A DNA stretch of 64,000 nt from Azospirillum brasilense. GTDB lineage: Bacteria; Pseudomonadota; Alphaproteobacteria; Azospirillales; Azospirillaceae. The stretch is from NCBI RefSeq assembly GCF_003349955.1, contig NZ_QLKQ01000006.1, forward strand, positions 1 to 64,000. The letters are read 5' to 3'. A model generated the notes under the pieces. The model saw only the letters and a program-made list of their open reading frames with translations, had not been told where the DNA came from and made no database searches. The translations under genes were made by a program, and so were the position numbers. Position 1 is the stretch's first letter; the number at the start of each line of letters is the position of its first letter. This document shows positions 1 through 9,619 of the stretch, one piece after another.

Positions 1-40
1 GCGGGGGAGGGAGGGACCCGCGAAGCGGGAGGGTGGGGGC
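1..40. repeat. Intergenic repeat family A, partial copy
   Basis: GC-rich intergenic element cut by the window edge. It shares the GCGGGGGAGGG core and the GGTGGGGGC end with the complete copies at 12575-12660 and 46962-47044. It lies just downstream of the substrate-binding protein gene that ends at 54. Confidence 0.6.
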
Positions 41-53
41 AAGCGGGCCTAGG

Positions 54-1385
54 TTACGCCGCGACGAACTCGTTCCACTTGCGGACCATGTAGCGGTCCT
101 CGTCCATCACCGCGTTCCAGCAGGCGACACGGCCCATGCGGTCCTGGAACGACCCGCCGTCGCGCACCGCGCCGGCCTTCTCCATCACCTTGCCCTCGGG
201 GCTGAGGATGTCGGTCTTGGCCGGCTGGCCCTCCATCCAGAAGGCCCACTCGTCCGGCGACATGTGCTCCTTCGCGGTGTCGAGCACGGCGGAGTAATAG
301 CCCTGGCGGTTCAGATAGGCGCCGACCCAGCCCGACAGGTACCAGTTGATGTATTCGTAGGCCGCTTCCAGCTCCAGCCCGCTCAGATGCTTGGCGATGC
401 CGAGGCCGCCGCCCCAGGCGCGGTAGCCTTCCTTCAGCGGCTGATAGACGCACTGGATGCCCTTGGCGCGCACGGCGGCCACGGCCGGCGACCACATCGA
501 CTGGATGATGACCTCGCCCGAGGACATCAGGTTGACGCTCTCGTCGAAGGTCTTCCAGAAGGCGCGGAACTGGCCGGCCTTCTTGGCGTCGGTCATGATC
601 TTGAGGGTCTTGTCGATCTCCTCCTTGGTCATGTTGCCCTTGTCGCCGTACTTCACCTCGCCCATGGCCTCGCAGACCATGGCGGCGTCCATGATGCCGA
701 TGGAGGGGATGTTCAGGATCGACGCCTTGCCCTTGAAGGCCGGGTCCAGCAGGTCGGTCCAGCTGGTGATCGGGCGGCCGACCAGATCGGGGCGGATCCC
801 CAGCGTGTCGGCGTTGTAGATGGTCGGGATCAGCGTCATCCACTGGGTGGCCGACTTGGCGAACTTGATGCTGTCCTTGCCCTCCACGAAGCCGACGGTG
901 TGCGGGGCGGTGCCCTGGGCGACGGCGCTCTCCGGGGTCAGCTTGCCGTTGACGAAGATCGGGACGATCTTGTCGAAGTTCTTGATCTTGGAGACGTCCA
1001 TCGGCTGCATCACGCCGGCCGGGAAGACCTTCTTGCAGATCCAGTATTCGATGTCGGCGATGTCGTAGGACTTCGGCTGGGTCACCGCGCGCTGGGCCAC
1101 CGCGTCACTGTCGAGCGCGGTCATCTGCAGCGTGAAGCCCAGATCCTCCTTCACCTTGTCGGCGACGGCGTTCAGGTTCGACACGCCGGTGCCGAACTGG
1201 CGCAGCGTGACGTTCTTGATGTTCTGCGCCCAGATGGTGGGGAAGCCGGTGATCGCCCCCGACCCGATGGCGACACCCGCGGCGGCGGCGGTGCCCTTCA
1301 GCAGCGTGCGGCGGCTGACGCCCGTTGTGGTTCCGCCCGTGGTGGTCCCGGCGGAAAGGGGCGAGCCGGTGCGCGTCTCGGTCAT
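54..1385 (-). CDS. ABC transporter substrate-binding protein, PotD-like
   Basis: Periplasmic binding protein of about 443 residues for an importer of the spermidine/putrescine type. Residues 24-30 read SRRTLLK, a twin-arginine signal, followed by an Ala/Gly-rich hydrophobic stretch to about residue 52, so folded export by Tat is likely. The rest fits a type II periplasmic binding fold. Its ATPase gene lies 51 bases upstream on the same strand, and the permeases presumably follow beyond base 1. The regulator divergent from this operon (2724-3452) probably controls it through the two palindromes at 2469 and 2677. The substrate cannot be read from the sequence; polyamines or another small organic cation are the family default. 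Confidence 0.85.
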   Translation of the reverse strand: MTETRTGSPLSAGTTTGGTTTGVSRRTLLKGTAAAAGVAIGSGAITGFPTIWAQNIKNVTLRQFGTGVSNLNAVADKVKEDLGFTLQMTALDSDAVAQRAVTQPKSYDIADIEYWICKKVFPAGVMQPMDVSKIKNFDKIVPIFVNGKLTPESAVAQGTAPHTVGFVEGKDSIKFAKSATQWMTLIPTIYNADTLGIRPDLVGRPITSWTDLLDPAFKGKASILNIPSIGIMDAAMVCEAMGEVKYGDKGNMTKEEIDKTLKIMTDAKKAGQFRAFWKTFDESVNLMSSGEVIIQSMWSPAVAAVRAKGIQCVYQPLKEGYRAWGGGLGIAKHLSGLELEAAYEYINWYLSGWVGAYLNRQGYYSAVLDTAKEHMSPDEWAFWMEGQPAKTDILSPEGKVMEKAGAVRDGGSFQDRMGRVACWNAVMDEDRYMVRKWNEFVAA

Positions 1386-1436
1386 GCTCTGTGCCTCCAG
1401 TATGGTCGGTCGGTTTTTGGGGATTGGTCGGGGAAA

Positions 1437-2456
1437 TCAGGCAACCAGGGGGTGGACGTCGCGCGCCTTCCAGCCCGCGGTCACGCGGTCGCCGATGGCA
1501 AGCGGGGCGTCGTAGAAGCGGGATTCGTCCAGCACCACGGCGAAGTCCTCGGCACCCGGCACGTCGAGCGTCAGGTGGACCGACGCGCCGTGATACTCCA
1601 GCGCGCGGACGGTGCCTTCCAACTGATGATCGGTGCCCTCGGGACGGCCGAGCAGGATGCGGTCGGCGCGCACGGCCCGGCGGCCGGCGGCGTCCTCCAC
1701 CACGTTGTGGCCGCCGATGAAGCGGGCGACGAAGGCGGTGCGCGGCTGGTTGAAGACCTCGCGCGGCGGGCCGGCCTGCTCGATCCGGCCCTGGTTCATC
1801 ACCACCACGAGGTCGGCCAGCGCCATCGCCTCGGTCTGGCTGTGGGTGACATGGACGAAGGTGATGCCAAGCTCGGTGTGCAGGCGCTTCAGCTCCTCGC
1901 GCATGCGGATGCGCAGGAAGGGGTCGAGCGCCGACAGCGGCTCGTCGAGCAGCAGGACGCCGGGCCGGGTGATCAGCGCGCGGGCCAGCGCCACGCGCTG
2001 CTGCTGGCCGCCGGAGAGTTGGGCGGGCAGCCGGTCCGCGTACTGGGACATGTGGACGAGGTCCAGCATCTCCCGCGCGCGCCGCCGCCGCTCCTCCTTC
2101 GCGACACCCTTCATCTTCAGGCTGAAGGCGACGTTGTCGGTGCAGTCCAGGTGCGGGAACAGGGCGTAGCTCTGGAACATCATGGCGGTGCCGCGGCGGG
2201 CCGGCGGCTCCCCGTTGACCACCGTGTCGCCGATCAGCAGGTCGCCGTCGGAGATGTCCTCATGCCCGGCGATCATGCGCAGCGTGGAGGTCTTGCCGCA
2301 GCCGCTGGGGCCGAGCAGGCAGCAATAGGCCCCGGCGGCGATGCGCAGGTCGATGCCGTCCACGGCGACGGTGGAACCGTAGAACTTGCGCAGCTTCACC
2401 AGCTCGACGGTTGATCCGGTGGCGGGCGATCCGGCTGCGGTCGTTCTGGCGGTCAT
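1437..2456 (-). CDS. ABC transporter ATP-binding protein, PotA-like
   Basis: Cytoplasmic ATPase, 339 residues from the chosen start. Walker A reads GPSGCGKT, the signature LSGGQQQR, and Walker B is followed by DEPLSALDP; the switch histidine is in [10 protein letters not shown]-terminal TOBE-like region follows from about residue 260, as in PotA/FbpC/CysA-type ATPases. I chose the start at 2456 because GGAGAGG lies six bases upstream; an in-frame ATG at 2525 would add 23 residues that overlap the operator at 2469-2485. First gene of the operon with the binding protein downstream. Confidence 0.88.
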   Translation of the reverse strand: MTARTTAAGSPATGSTVELVKLRKFYGSTVAVDGIDLRIAAGAYCCLLGPSGCGKTSTLRMIAGHEDISDGDLLIGDTVVNGEPPARRGTAMMFQSYALFPHLDCTDNVAFSLKMKGVAKEERRRRAREMLDLVHMSQYADRLPAQLSGGQQQRVALARALITRPGVLLLDEPLSALDPFLRIRMREELKRLHTELGITFVHVTHSQTEAMALADLVVVMNQGRIEQAGPPREVFNQPRTAFVARFIGGHNVVEDAAGRRAVRADRILLGRPEGTDHQLEGTVRALEYHGASVHLTLDVPGAEDFAVVLDESRFYDAPLAIGDRVTAGWKARDVHPLVA

Positions 2457-2468
2457 GGCCCTCTCCGA

Positions 2469-2485
2469 TTTTGTGCACAATCCGC
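2469..2485. promoter_or_regulatory. Putative GntR-family operator, copy 1
   Basis: TTTTGTGCACAATCCGC, containing the perfect 10-bp palindrome TTGTGCACAA. It sits 13 bases upstream of the ATPase start. An identical 17-base copy lies at 2677-2693. FCD-type GntR proteins usually bind short palindromes in divergent intergenic regions, so the regulator at 2724 is the obvious ligand. Confidence 0.7.
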
Positions 2486-2676
2486 AGGTCCCGCTGCGGC
2501 TGTCGAATACGTCCGCAAGTTCCATGCCAGCGTGTGAATGGCGGATTTCCGCGGCTTTCCGGCAGCGAAAATCAGCGATTGGTCAGGATTTCGGCGCTGT
2601 GGCGCGAAATTGTGCATGGGTGGGCTGTGCCCGATGCATGGGCAGGGCGCGGGAGTCGCGTTTGTCCGCTGGTCCG

Positions 2677-2693
2677 TTTTGTGCACAATCCGC
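2677..2693. promoter_or_regulatory. Putative GntR-family operator, copy 2
   Basis: Second copy of TTTTGTGCACAATCCGC, identical over 17 bases to the copy at 2469-2485 and 208 bases from it. It lies 30 bases upstream of the regulator's ATG, suggesting autoregulation. A degenerate half-site, TTGTGCAT, lies between the two near 2610. Confidence 0.7.
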
Positions 2694-2723
2694 GGCAACA
2701 CATTGAACAGCGCCCGTGCCATC

Positions 2724-3452
2724 ATGAAAACTGTCCTGAGCGCCCCCCGCCGCGCCGTCCGCGGGCGGGGGGAGGGGGCGGAGGCCCGCATCGTCCGCAG
2801 CATCGGCGAGGCCATCGCCGACCGCCGGCTGCCGCCCGGCACCAAGCTGGCCGAGGAGAGCCTGGCCGAGGTGTTCGGTGTCAGCCGCGAGCGGGTGCGC
2901 AAGGTGCTGCTTCTGCTGGCGCAGCGGCGCGTGGTGACGCTGATCCCCAACCGCGGCGCCTTCGTCGCCAAGCCCACCGCGCGCGAGGCGCGCGAGGTGT
3001 TCGAAGCCCGCCGCGTGATCGAGCGCGCCGTGGTCGAGGCGCTGGAGCGCACCGCCCGCCCCCTGCCGGACGAGATGTCGGCGAAGCTGCGCGCCCATCT
3101 GGCGCGGGAGGAGGAGGCCGACCGGGCCGGCGACCGCATGGCGCTGATCCGCCTGTCGGGGCAGTTCCATCAACTGCTGGCCGACTTCGCCGGGAACGCC
3201 ACGCTGGCCGGTATCCTGGCCGACCTGATCGACCGCTCCAGCCTCGCCATCGCGGCGTTCGAGCGGCGGTCCTCCCATTCCTGCTCCGCCACCGAACACC
3301 GGCGCTTCGTCGAGGCGCTGGAGTCCGGCCCGCCCGGCGCGGCGATGCGGCTGATGATGGAGCATCTCGACGCGGTGGAGCGGCAGCTCGACCTCGACGC
3401 GCGGCCGGACGGCGCGGTCGATCTGAAATCCGTTTTCGCCGAACGAACGTAA
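2724..3452 (+). CDS. GntR family transcriptional regulator, FadR/FCD subfamily
   Basis: DNA-binding regulator of 242 residues. The N-terminal winged helix carries the typical stretch from LPPGTKLAEESLAEVFGVSR to NRGAFV, and the C-terminal all-helical FCD domain binds a small effector, often a carboxylic acid and sometimes through a metal. I chose ATG 2724; an upstream in-frame ATG at 2538 would run through the operator at 2677. The gene is divergent from the PotD/PotA-like operon, so it most likely represses or activates that transporter. The effector is unknown. Confidence 0.88.
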   Translation: MKTVLSAPRRAVRGRGEGAEARIVRSIGEAIADRRLPPGTKLAEESLAEVFGVSRERVRKVLLLLAQRRVVTLIPNRGAFVAKPTAREAREVFEARRVIERAVVEALERTARPLPDEMSAKLRAHLAREEEADRAGDRMALIRLSGQFHQLLADFAGNATLAGILADLIDRSSLAIAAFERRSSHSCSATEHRRFVEALESGPPGAAMRLMMEHLDAVERQLDLDARPDGAVDLKSVFAERT

Positions 3453-3574
3453 GAGCCTGTCCGAACGGCCGGAGGATAGCCCAGCCCTATCGACCGCATA
3501 GGGACAAAGGGCTGCTTCCGATGGGTTCGGCTCGCTATTATGCTGCCCGCCGCGACATCGAGGTGACCGACATC

Positions 3575-4660
3575 ATGCAGCCCATTCCCAAGCCCGCCGA
3601 CCATCCGCCGGTTCCCGCGCGCCGCGTCGGTGTGCTTCTGATGAATCTCGGAACGCCGGAGGCGACCGACTACTGGTCGATGCGCCGCTATCTGAAGGAG
3701 TTCCTGTCGGACCCCCGCGTCATCGAGGTCCCGAAGGCCGTATGGTGGCCGGTGCTGAACGGCATCATCCTGACCGTGCGTCCGGGCAAGAGCGGCCATG
3801 CCTACAAAAGCATCTGGAACGAGGAGCGCAACGAAAGCCCGCTGAAGACCGTCACCCGCGCCCAGGCGGAGGGCGTCGCGGCGGAGTTGGCGGCGCGGCA
3901 CGGCGAAGCGGTCGTGGTCGACTGGGCCATGCGCTACGGCCAGCCGGCGGTCGGCCCGGCGATCCAGCGGCTGAAGGACCAGGGCTGCGACCGCATCCTG
4001 CTGTTCCCGCTCTACCCGCAATATTCGGCGACCACGACGGCCACGGCCAACGATCAGGCCTTCCGTCACCTGATGACCATGCGTTGGCAGCCGGCGGTGC
4101 GCACCGTCCCCGCCTACCACGACGAGCCGGGCTACATCGAGGCGCTGGCCCGCTCGGTGGTGCGGCACATCGCGGCGCTGGACCACACGCCGGACGTGCT
4201 GCTGGCGAGCTTCCACGGTCTGCCCAAGGTCTATCTCGACCGCGGCGACCCCTACCACTGCTTCTGCGTGAAGACCGCGCGCCTGCTGGCCGAGCGGCTG
4301 GGCTGGGAGCCCGGGCGGGTGCAGTACAGCTTCCAGTCGCGCTTCGGCAAGGCGGAGTGGCTGAAGCCCTACACCGACAAGACGGTCGAGGAGCTGGCGC
4401 GCGCCGGTAAGACCAAGATCGCGGTGATCGCGCCGGGCTTCTCCGCCGACTGCGTGGAGACGCTGGAGGAGATCCAGTTCCAGGTGAAGGACGCCTTCAT
4501 AGCGGCCGGTGGCGAGCGCTTCACCTACATTCCTTGCCTGAACGACCATCCCGACCATGTCATCTTCCTGTCCGACCTCGTCGAGCGCGAGCTGGGCGGC
4601 TGGGTGGACGGCGCCGGGGCGCGGGCGGCGCGCGATGCGGAGGACCACGTCACGGCGTGA
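3575..4660 (+). CDS. hemH: Ferrochelatase
   Basis: Inserts Fe2+ into protoporphyrin IX, the last step of protoheme synthesis. From ATG 3575 the product is 361 residues. Family features include LLMNLGTPE near the N-terminus, YSATTTAT, the conserved histidine in SFHGLP, and the glutamate-bearing motif GFSADCVETLEEI near the C-terminus. The C-terminal tail is about 20 residues longer than in enterobacterial HemH. An alternative ATG at 3521 would add 18 residues. It stands alone between the GntR regulator and the osmoprotectant importer operon. Confidence 0.95.
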   Translation: MQPIPKPADHPPVPARRVGVLLMNLGTPEATDYWSMRRYLKEFLSDPRVIEVPKAVWWPVLNGIILTVRPGKSGHAYKSIWNEERNESPLKTVTRAQAEGVAAELAARHGEAVVVDWAMRYGQPAVGPAIQRLKDQGCDRILLFPLYPQYSATTTATANDQAFRHLMTMRWQPAVRTVPAYHDEPGYIEALARSVVRHIAALDHTPDVLLASFHGLPKVYLDRGDPYHCFCVKTARLLAERLGWEPGRVQYSFQSRFGKAEWLKPYTDKTVEELARAGKTKIAVIAPGFSADCVETLEEIQFQVKDAFIAAGGERFTYIPCLNDHPDHVIFLSDLVERELGGWVDGAGARAARDAEDHVTA

Positions 4661-4775
4661 GCCCCTTCTCCAAAATGGAGGGCCGTACCGGCGGAAAGGG
4701 TGGGTTGCCGCGGCGGCCCGGCTTCCCCATGCTGGCGGACGGACAAATTGGACGATGGTTGGGAGGATGCGGGGG

Positions 4776-5696
4776 ATGCGGCGTGTGGTTCGGGCGGTGG
4801 CCGCCCTGGCGTTGGGAGCGCTGCTGACGGTGGGGAGTGCTGCGGCGGCGGACAAGGTCCGTGTCGGATCGAAGCTGGACGCCGAAAGCGGCCTGCTCGG
4901 CACGATGATCCTGCAGGTGCTGGAGGCCAACGGGATTCCGGTGGAGAACAAGATCCAGCTCGGCCCCACCCGGATCGTGCGCAGCGCCCTGCTGGCCGGG
5001 GAGATCGACGTCTATCCGGAATACACCGGCAACGGCGCCTTCTTCTTCAACATCGACAGCGATCCGGCCTGGAAGAACGCCGCCGCCGGCTATGAGACGG
5101 TGAAGCAGCTCGACCGCGACAAGAACAACATCGTCTGGCTGACCCCGGCGCCGGCGAACAACACCTGGGCCATCGCGCTGCGCCGCGACGTGGCGGCGCC
5201 CAACACCCTCGCCACCATGGAGGATTTCGCCCGCTGGGTCGGAGCCGGCGGCGCGGCGAAGCTCGCCGCCTCGGCGGAGTTCGTGGAAAGCCCGGCGGCG
5301 CTGCCCTCCTTCCAGAAATCCTACGGCTTCACGCTGAAGCCCGACCAGATCCTGGTGCTGGCCGGCGGCGACACGGCGGCGACCATCCGCGCGGCGGCCG
5401 AGGGCACGTCCGGAGTCAACACCGCCATGGTCTACGGCACGGACGGCGCCATCGCCGCGCTGGACCTCGTGGTCATGAAGGACACCAAGAGCGCGCAGAT
5501 GGTCTACGCCCCGGCCCCGACCATCCGCGACGGCGTGCTGGACGCCCATCCGAAGATCCGCGACCTGCTGGACCCGGTGTTCAGATCCCTGGACACCGAG
5601 ACCCTGCGCGGGCTGAACGCCAAGATTTCCGTGGAGGGGCAGGATCCGCGGGCGGTCGCCACGACCTATCTGAAATCCAAGGGATTTCTGAACTGA
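4776..5696 (+). CDS. Osmoprotectant ABC transporter substrate-binding protein (OsmF/YehZ-like)
   Basis: Periplasmic receptor, 306 residues, of the OpuAC/OsmF family that binds quaternary ammonium compounds such as glycine betaine or choline. A Sec signal peptide covers residues 1 to about 24 and ends in SAAAA. Family hallmarks are VGSKLDAESGLLGTMI near the mature N-terminus and the motif GEIDVYPEYTGNG. The start at 4776 was chosen because GGGAGG lies nine bases upstream; ATGs at 4755 and 4767 are less well placed. First gene of a tightly packed operon with two permeases and an ATPase, in the order of the YehZYXW system. Confidence 0.88.
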   Translation: MRRVVRAVAALALGALLTVGSAAAADKVRVGSKLDAESGLLGTMILQVLEANGIPVENKIQLGPTRIVRSALLAGEIDVYPEYTGNGAFFFNIDSDPAWKNAAAGYETVKQLDRDKNNIVWLTPAPANNTWAIALRRDVAAPNTLATMEDFARWVGAGGAAKLAASAEFVESPAALPSFQKSYGFTLKPDQILVLAGGDTAATIRAAAEGTSGVNTAMVYGTDGAIAALDLVVMKDTKSAQMVYAPAPTIRDGVLDAHPKIRDLLDPVFRSLDTETLRGLNAKISVEGQDPRAVATTYLKSKGFLN

Positions 5697-5713
5697 CGGC
5701 CTGAACCGACGGA

Positions 5714-6886
5714 ATGACCCGCGTCCGTCCGATCCACAACCGCGTCGCCCTGCTGCTCGCCGCCATGACCGTGGCGGCGGCGCTGGCTCTGCCGTTCCTT
5801 GGCTTCGCGCCCAACCGGCTGCTGTCGGGAAAGGCCATCGCGTTGAGCGCTGTGGCGGGCGCCGGATGGAGCGGGGCGGCGCTGCTGCCGGTCGCCCTGC
5901 TGCTGGCCGTGCCGTTCCTGCGGCCGGGCCGGGCGGTGAACATCTTGTATGTCGGGGCGGGGGTACTGGCGGCGGCGGGGCTGGTCTGGCTGGCCGGGCA
6001 GCACGCCGCGCTGCTCGCCGCGACGGCCAGCCCGGCGGCGCGGACCTCCTTCGGGGCGGGCTTCTGGGTGATGGAGGCGGCAGCTCTGCTCGCCGTCCTC
6101 GACGGGGTGCGGCGGCTGGGGCTGGGTCCCGCCGGGCGGGTCGCCGTGGGGGCGCTGGCGGCGGCGCTGATCGGCGGGCAGTTCGCCGCCGGGCACCTCG
6201 ACCAGTTGTCGATCATGAAGGAATACGCCAACCAGCGGGACGTCTTCGCCGGGGCCGTGCTGCGCCACGCCGCGCTGGTCGCGGCGGCTTTGGTGCCGAC
6301 CCTGGTGATCGGCGTGCCGCTGGGCATCGCCGCGCAGCGCTCCGCCGCCGTGGGGCGGCTGGTGTTTCCGGTGCTGAACGTGGTGCAGACGATTCCGTCC
6401 ATCGCCCTGTTCGGGCTGCTGCTGGCCCCTCTGTCGGCGCTGGCTGCCGCCTTTCCGGGGCTGGGGATCGGCGGGGTCGGGCCGGTGCCGGCGGTGATCG
6501 CGCTGACGCTCTATTCGCTGCTGCCCATCGCGCGCAACACCGCCGCCGGGCTGGCCGGCGTGCCGGAGCCGGTGCGGGAGGCGGCGCGCGGCATCGGCAT
6601 GACGCCGCGCCAGATCTTCTGGCGGGTCGAGGCGCCGCTGGCCCTGCCGGTGTTCCTGGCCGGGCTGCGCATCACGCTGGTCCAGGCGGTCGGGCTGGCC
6701 GCGGTGGCGGCGCTGATCGGCGCCGGCGGGCTGGGAGCCATCATGTTCCAGGGGCTGTTCGCCAACGCGCTGGACCTCGTGCTGCTGGGGGCGGTGCCGG
6801 TGATCCTGCTGGCCGTCGCCGCCGACGCGGCGCTGAAGCTGGCCTCGGCGCTGGCGCTGTCGCGACTGGGGAGGACGGCGGCGTGA
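5714..6886 (+). CDS. Osmoprotectant ABC transporter permease (YehY-like)
   Basis: Inner-membrane permease of 390 residues. The N-terminal 190 residues hold four or five extra hydrophobic segments, as in the long YehY type. The C-terminal half is a standard binding-protein-dependent transport domain with the EAA-like loop [24 protein letters not shown]. It starts 17 bases after the binding protein and overlaps the ATPase gene by four bases, indicating translational coupling. Confidence 0.85.
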   Translation: MTRVRPIHNRVALLLAAMTVAAALALPFLGFAPNRLLSGKAIALSAVAGAGWSGAALLPVALLLAVPFLRPGRAVNILYVGAGVLAAAGLVWLAGQHAALLAATASPAARTSFGAGFWVMEAAALLAVLDGVRRLGLGPAGRVAVGALAAALIGGQFAAGHLDQLSIMKEYANQRDVFAGAVLRHAALVAAALVPTLVIGVPLGIAAQRSAAVGRLVFPVLNVVQTIPSIALFGLLLAPLSALAAAFPGLGIGGVGPVPAVIALTLYSLLPIARNTAAGLAGVPEPVREAARGIGMTPRQIFWRVEAPLALPVFLAGLRITLVQAVGLAAVAALIGAGGLGAIMFQGLFANALDLVLLGAVPVILLAVAADAALKLASALALSRLGRTAA

Positions 6887-7821
6887 TCGCCTTCGAGGGA
6901 GTGACCAAGCGGTTCGGCGCCTGGACAGCCGTCGATAACCTGTCGCTGACCGTGGCGGCCGGGGAGTTCCGTGTGCTGATCGGGCCGTCCGGCTCCGGCA
7001 AATCCACGGTTCTGCGGATGATGAACCGGCTGATCGCGCCGGACGCCGGGACGATCCGGGTGGAGGGCGAGGACATCGCCCGCCTGAAGCCGGAGGCGCT
7101 GCGCCGCCGCATGGGCTACGTGATCCAGAGCGTCGGGCTGTTTCCGCACTGGACGGTGGAGCGCAACATCGCCGCCGTGCCGGACCTGCTCGGCTGGCCC
7201 AGGGCACGGGTGCGCGACCGGGTGACGGAGCTGCTGACCCTGCTGAATCTCGACCCGGAACGCTACCGCGGCGCCTACCCGCACGAACTGTCCGGCGGGC
7301 AACAGCAGCGCGTCGGCGTCGCCCGCGCTCTGGCGGCGGAGCCGCACATCCTGCTGATGGACGAGCCGTTCAGCGCGCTCGACCCGATCACCCGCGGCGC
7401 CCTGCAGGCGGAGATGGCGGCGATCCACACGGTGACCGGGACCACCATCGTCTTCGTCACCCACGACATGAACGAGGCGCTGGCGCTGGCCAGCCGGATC
7501 GCCATTCTGGACCGCGGGCGGCTGGTGCAGACCGGCACGCCGCTCGACATCCTGAGCGATCCCGCCGACGACCGGGTGCGCGATCTGGTGGGGCGCGAGG
7601 ACTGGGGGCTGAAGCGGCTGGCCGTGGAGACGGTGGCGGAGCGGACGCGCCCCGGCGAAACGGCGCCGGGCGATCCCCTGGCGGCGGGGGCGTCGCTGCG
7701 CCAGGCGCTGGCCGCCATGGTCGCGCGCGGCACTGACCGGCTTCCCGTGGCGGACGGGCAGGGGCGCCCGATGGGCACGCTCCATCTCGCCGACCTGCTG
7801 CGCGGGCCGGACCGGCCGTGA
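6883..7821 (+). CDS. Osmoprotectant ABC transporter ATP-binding protein (YehX-like)
   Basis: ATPase of 312 residues that starts at a GTG inside the GTGA overlap with the preceding permease. Walker A is GPSGSGKS, the signature is LSGGQQQR, and Walker B runs into DEPFSALDP; the switch histidine is in FVTHDM. After about residue 240 a short C-terminal segment resembles a single CBS-like half ([19 protein letters not shown]). Many OpuA-type ATPases carry a CBS pair that senses ionic strength, so this may be a reduced version. It overlaps the next permease by four bases. Confidence 0.88.
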   Translation: MIAFEGVTKRFGAWTAVDNLSLTVAAGEFRVLIGPSGSGKSTVLRMMNRLIAPDAGTIRVEGEDIARLKPEALRRRMGYVIQSVGLFPHWTVERNIAAVPDLLGWPRARVRDRVTELLTLLNLDPERYRGAYPHELSGGQQQRVGVARALAAEPHILLMDEPFSALDPITRGALQAEMAAIHTVTGTTIVFVTHDMNEALALASRIAILDRGRLVQTGTPLDILSDPADDRVRDLVGREDWGLKRLAVETVAERTRPGETAPGDPLAAGASLRQALAAMVARGTDRLPVADGQGRPMGTLHLADLLRGPDRP

Positions 7822-8570
7822 GCCGCCTGCGGAGCCTGCTGACCGACCGGCTGGCGCTGGGGCTGCTCGTCCTGGCGGCGCTGGTGCTGGGGATGCCGGC
7901 GCTGAAGCCGCTGTTCGCCGCCGCCTTCCCGGCGCTCGACCGGCCCTTGTACGAGGCGGACGACTTCCTGGCCCTGACGCTGGACCATCTGGCGCTGGCC
8001 GGTGGGGCGAGCCTGATCGCGGTGCTGCTCGGCGGGGCGGCGGGCATCGCGGTGACCCGGCCCTTCGGCCGGGAATTCCGCGGCGTCCTCGACGCGGTGG
8101 CGGCGATGGGGCAGACCTTCCCGCCGGTGGCGGTGCTGGCCGTCTCCGTCCCCGTGCTCGGCTTCGGCCCGGCCCCGGCGCTGATCGCGCTGACGCTCTA
8201 CGGGCTGCTGCCCATCGTGGAGAACACCGTGGCCGGTTTGGAAGCGGTGCCGGAGCCGGTGCGCGAGGCGGCGCGCGGCATGGGCATGGGGCCGGGCGCG
8301 CTGCTGTGGCGGGTGGAGCTGCCGCTGGCCGCCCCGGTGATCCTGGCCGGGGTGCGGACGGCGGCGGTCGTCAATCTCGGCACGGCGGCCATCGCCTCCA
8401 CGGTCGGGGCGAAGACCCTCGGCCTGCCGATCATCGTCGGGCTGAATGGCTCCAACCCCGCCTACGTCATCCAGGGCGCGGTGATCGTGGCCGCCCTGGC
8501 GGTGGTGCTGGACGCCGGGTTCGACCGGCTGGCGGCGCGCCTGACCCGCTGGCGGCCCGGCGCTGTTTGA
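7818..8570 (+). CDS. Osmoprotectant ABC transporter permease (YehW-like)
   Basis: Second inner-membrane permease, 250 residues, starting at GTG 7818 in a four-base overlap with the ATPase gene. It has six predicted hydrophobic segments and the EAA-like loop EAARGMGMGPGALLWRVELPLAAP, which closely matches the equivalent loop of the first permease and suggests a heterodimeric channel. It ends three bases before the convergent gene at 8574. Confidence 0.85.
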   Translation: MSRLRSLLTDRLALGLLVLAALVLGMPALKPLFAAAFPALDRPLYEADDFLALTLDHLALAGGASLIAVLLGGAAGIAVTRPFGREFRGVLDAVAAMGQTFPPVAVLAVSVPVLGFGPAPALIALTLYGLLPIVENTVAGLEAVPEPVREAARGMGMGPGALLWRVELPLAAPVILAGVRTAAVVNLGTAAIASTVGAKTLGLPIIVGLNGSNPAYVIQGAVIVAALAVVLDAGFDRLAARLTRWRPGAV

Positions 8571-8573
8571 GGG

Positions 8574-9461
8574 TCACTTGTAACCGAGCTTGCGCAGGGC
8601 GGGTTCGCCGAGTTCCTGGGCGCGCTTCAGGGTGTCCCGGCTGACGACCAGCTCGACATGCTCCCGAATGTCCTTCAGGGCCTTCACATAGGTGCCCGTG
8701 CCGATCCCGTTGGAGAAATCGGTGCGTTGCTGGGCCGTGATGTTCAGGCTCTTCGTGCCGTTCGGGTCGATGAACAGGTTGTAGAGCTTCAGCGCTCCCC
8801 GCTGGTCGACGCCCTTGCGCGTGATCGACAGGAATTCGATGTTCTCGCCGTTGTGCTCCTTCTCGGCGCAGGCGTGCAGCAACAGCGTCAGCTTGCTGCT
8901 CTTCAGGATGTCCGCAAGGCTCTTGCCCTGGAAGGGGTTCACGAACTGGCCGCCGTTGTTTTGCTGCGCCGCCTTTTCGGCCGCCTTGCGCTGTTTTTCA
9001 TGGGCCGCCTCGTCCTTGGCCAGACGGGCCTTGATGTCCTTGCGGTCCTTGTCGATGGCGTCCTCAAGGACCTTCACCAGCTTGGCTGTGACGCCCGGCA
9101 CCGCCTTGGTGGCGGCAAGAGCCTTCTTCGCCACCGCGTCCTTCGGATTCGCCTTCGCCAGGGCGCCGAGATCCTTGGAGGCCGCGGCGGCCAGCGTGTT
9201 GAGCATCTTCATCTTGCGGAACACGCGGGCGATGGCGTTGTCCACCTCGCTCTCGTAGACGTGGATGGTGTCCTCGTCCAACGGCTCCGGCTTGGTGAGG
9301 GCGAGCAGCATCACCTTGTGCCACGTGATCGAGCCGAACGCCTTCTCCGCGTCGGCCATCCCGGCCAGCAGATCCGCGCATTCCTGCCGGGTCCGGTATG
9401 TCCCCAGGCTGGCCGACGCCACGCGCGGAATGAGGTCGTCCGGGTATCCGATGATCTTCAT
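8574..9461 (-). CDS. Protein of unknown function
   Basis: I do not recognise this 295-residue protein. The start at 9461 has a strong AAGGAGGAG seven bases upstream. There is no signal peptide or membrane segment. Residues from about 125 to 185 are rich in Lys, Glu and Ala and look helical or coiled-coil. The C-terminal third (KLYNLFIDPNGTKSLNITAQ onward) looks globular. It is convergent with the osmoprotectant importer, ending three bases from it, and is transcribed in the same direction as the upstream Kbp-like gene. Confidence 0.7.
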   Translation of the reverse strand: MKIIGYPDDLIPRVASASLGTYRTRQECADLLAGMADAEKAFGSITWHKVMLLALTKPEPLDEDTIHVYESEVDNAIARVFRKMKMLNTLAAAASKDLGALAKANPKDAVAKKALAATKAVPGVTAKLVKVLEDAIDKDRKDIKARLAKDEAAHEKQRKAAEKAAQQNNGGQFVNPFQGKSLADILKSSKLTLLLHACAEKEHNGENIEFLSITRKGVDQRGALKLYNLFIDPNGTKSLNITAQQRTDFSNGIGTGTYVKALKDIREHVELVVSRDTLKRAQELGEPALRKLGYK

Positions 9462-9619
9462 GGCCTGCTCCTCCTTGCCGGTTCGTGGCGGGGAGCCTGC
9501 CGGAGCGGCTTGGGCGGAGCAATTCGAGATCGGTCGGAATGACGGGAGAATCCGGCGCGATCTGCACCTTTGCGGACCGATCCCGCGGCGGGAGCCTCCC
9601 GCCGCGGAATGGCGTGCCC

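Noticed and set aside
33..2414. Long open frames antisense to the PotD/PotA-like genes
   Set aside because: High GC makes the opposite strand stay open; composition is Arg/Ala/Gly/His-rich without motifs, while the minus-strand proteins match known families.
2411..3574. In-frame extension of ferrochelatase far upstream through the GntR gene
   Set aside because: The extension lies in another frame of the GntR gene, has no conserved sequence, and the HemH family starts near 3575.
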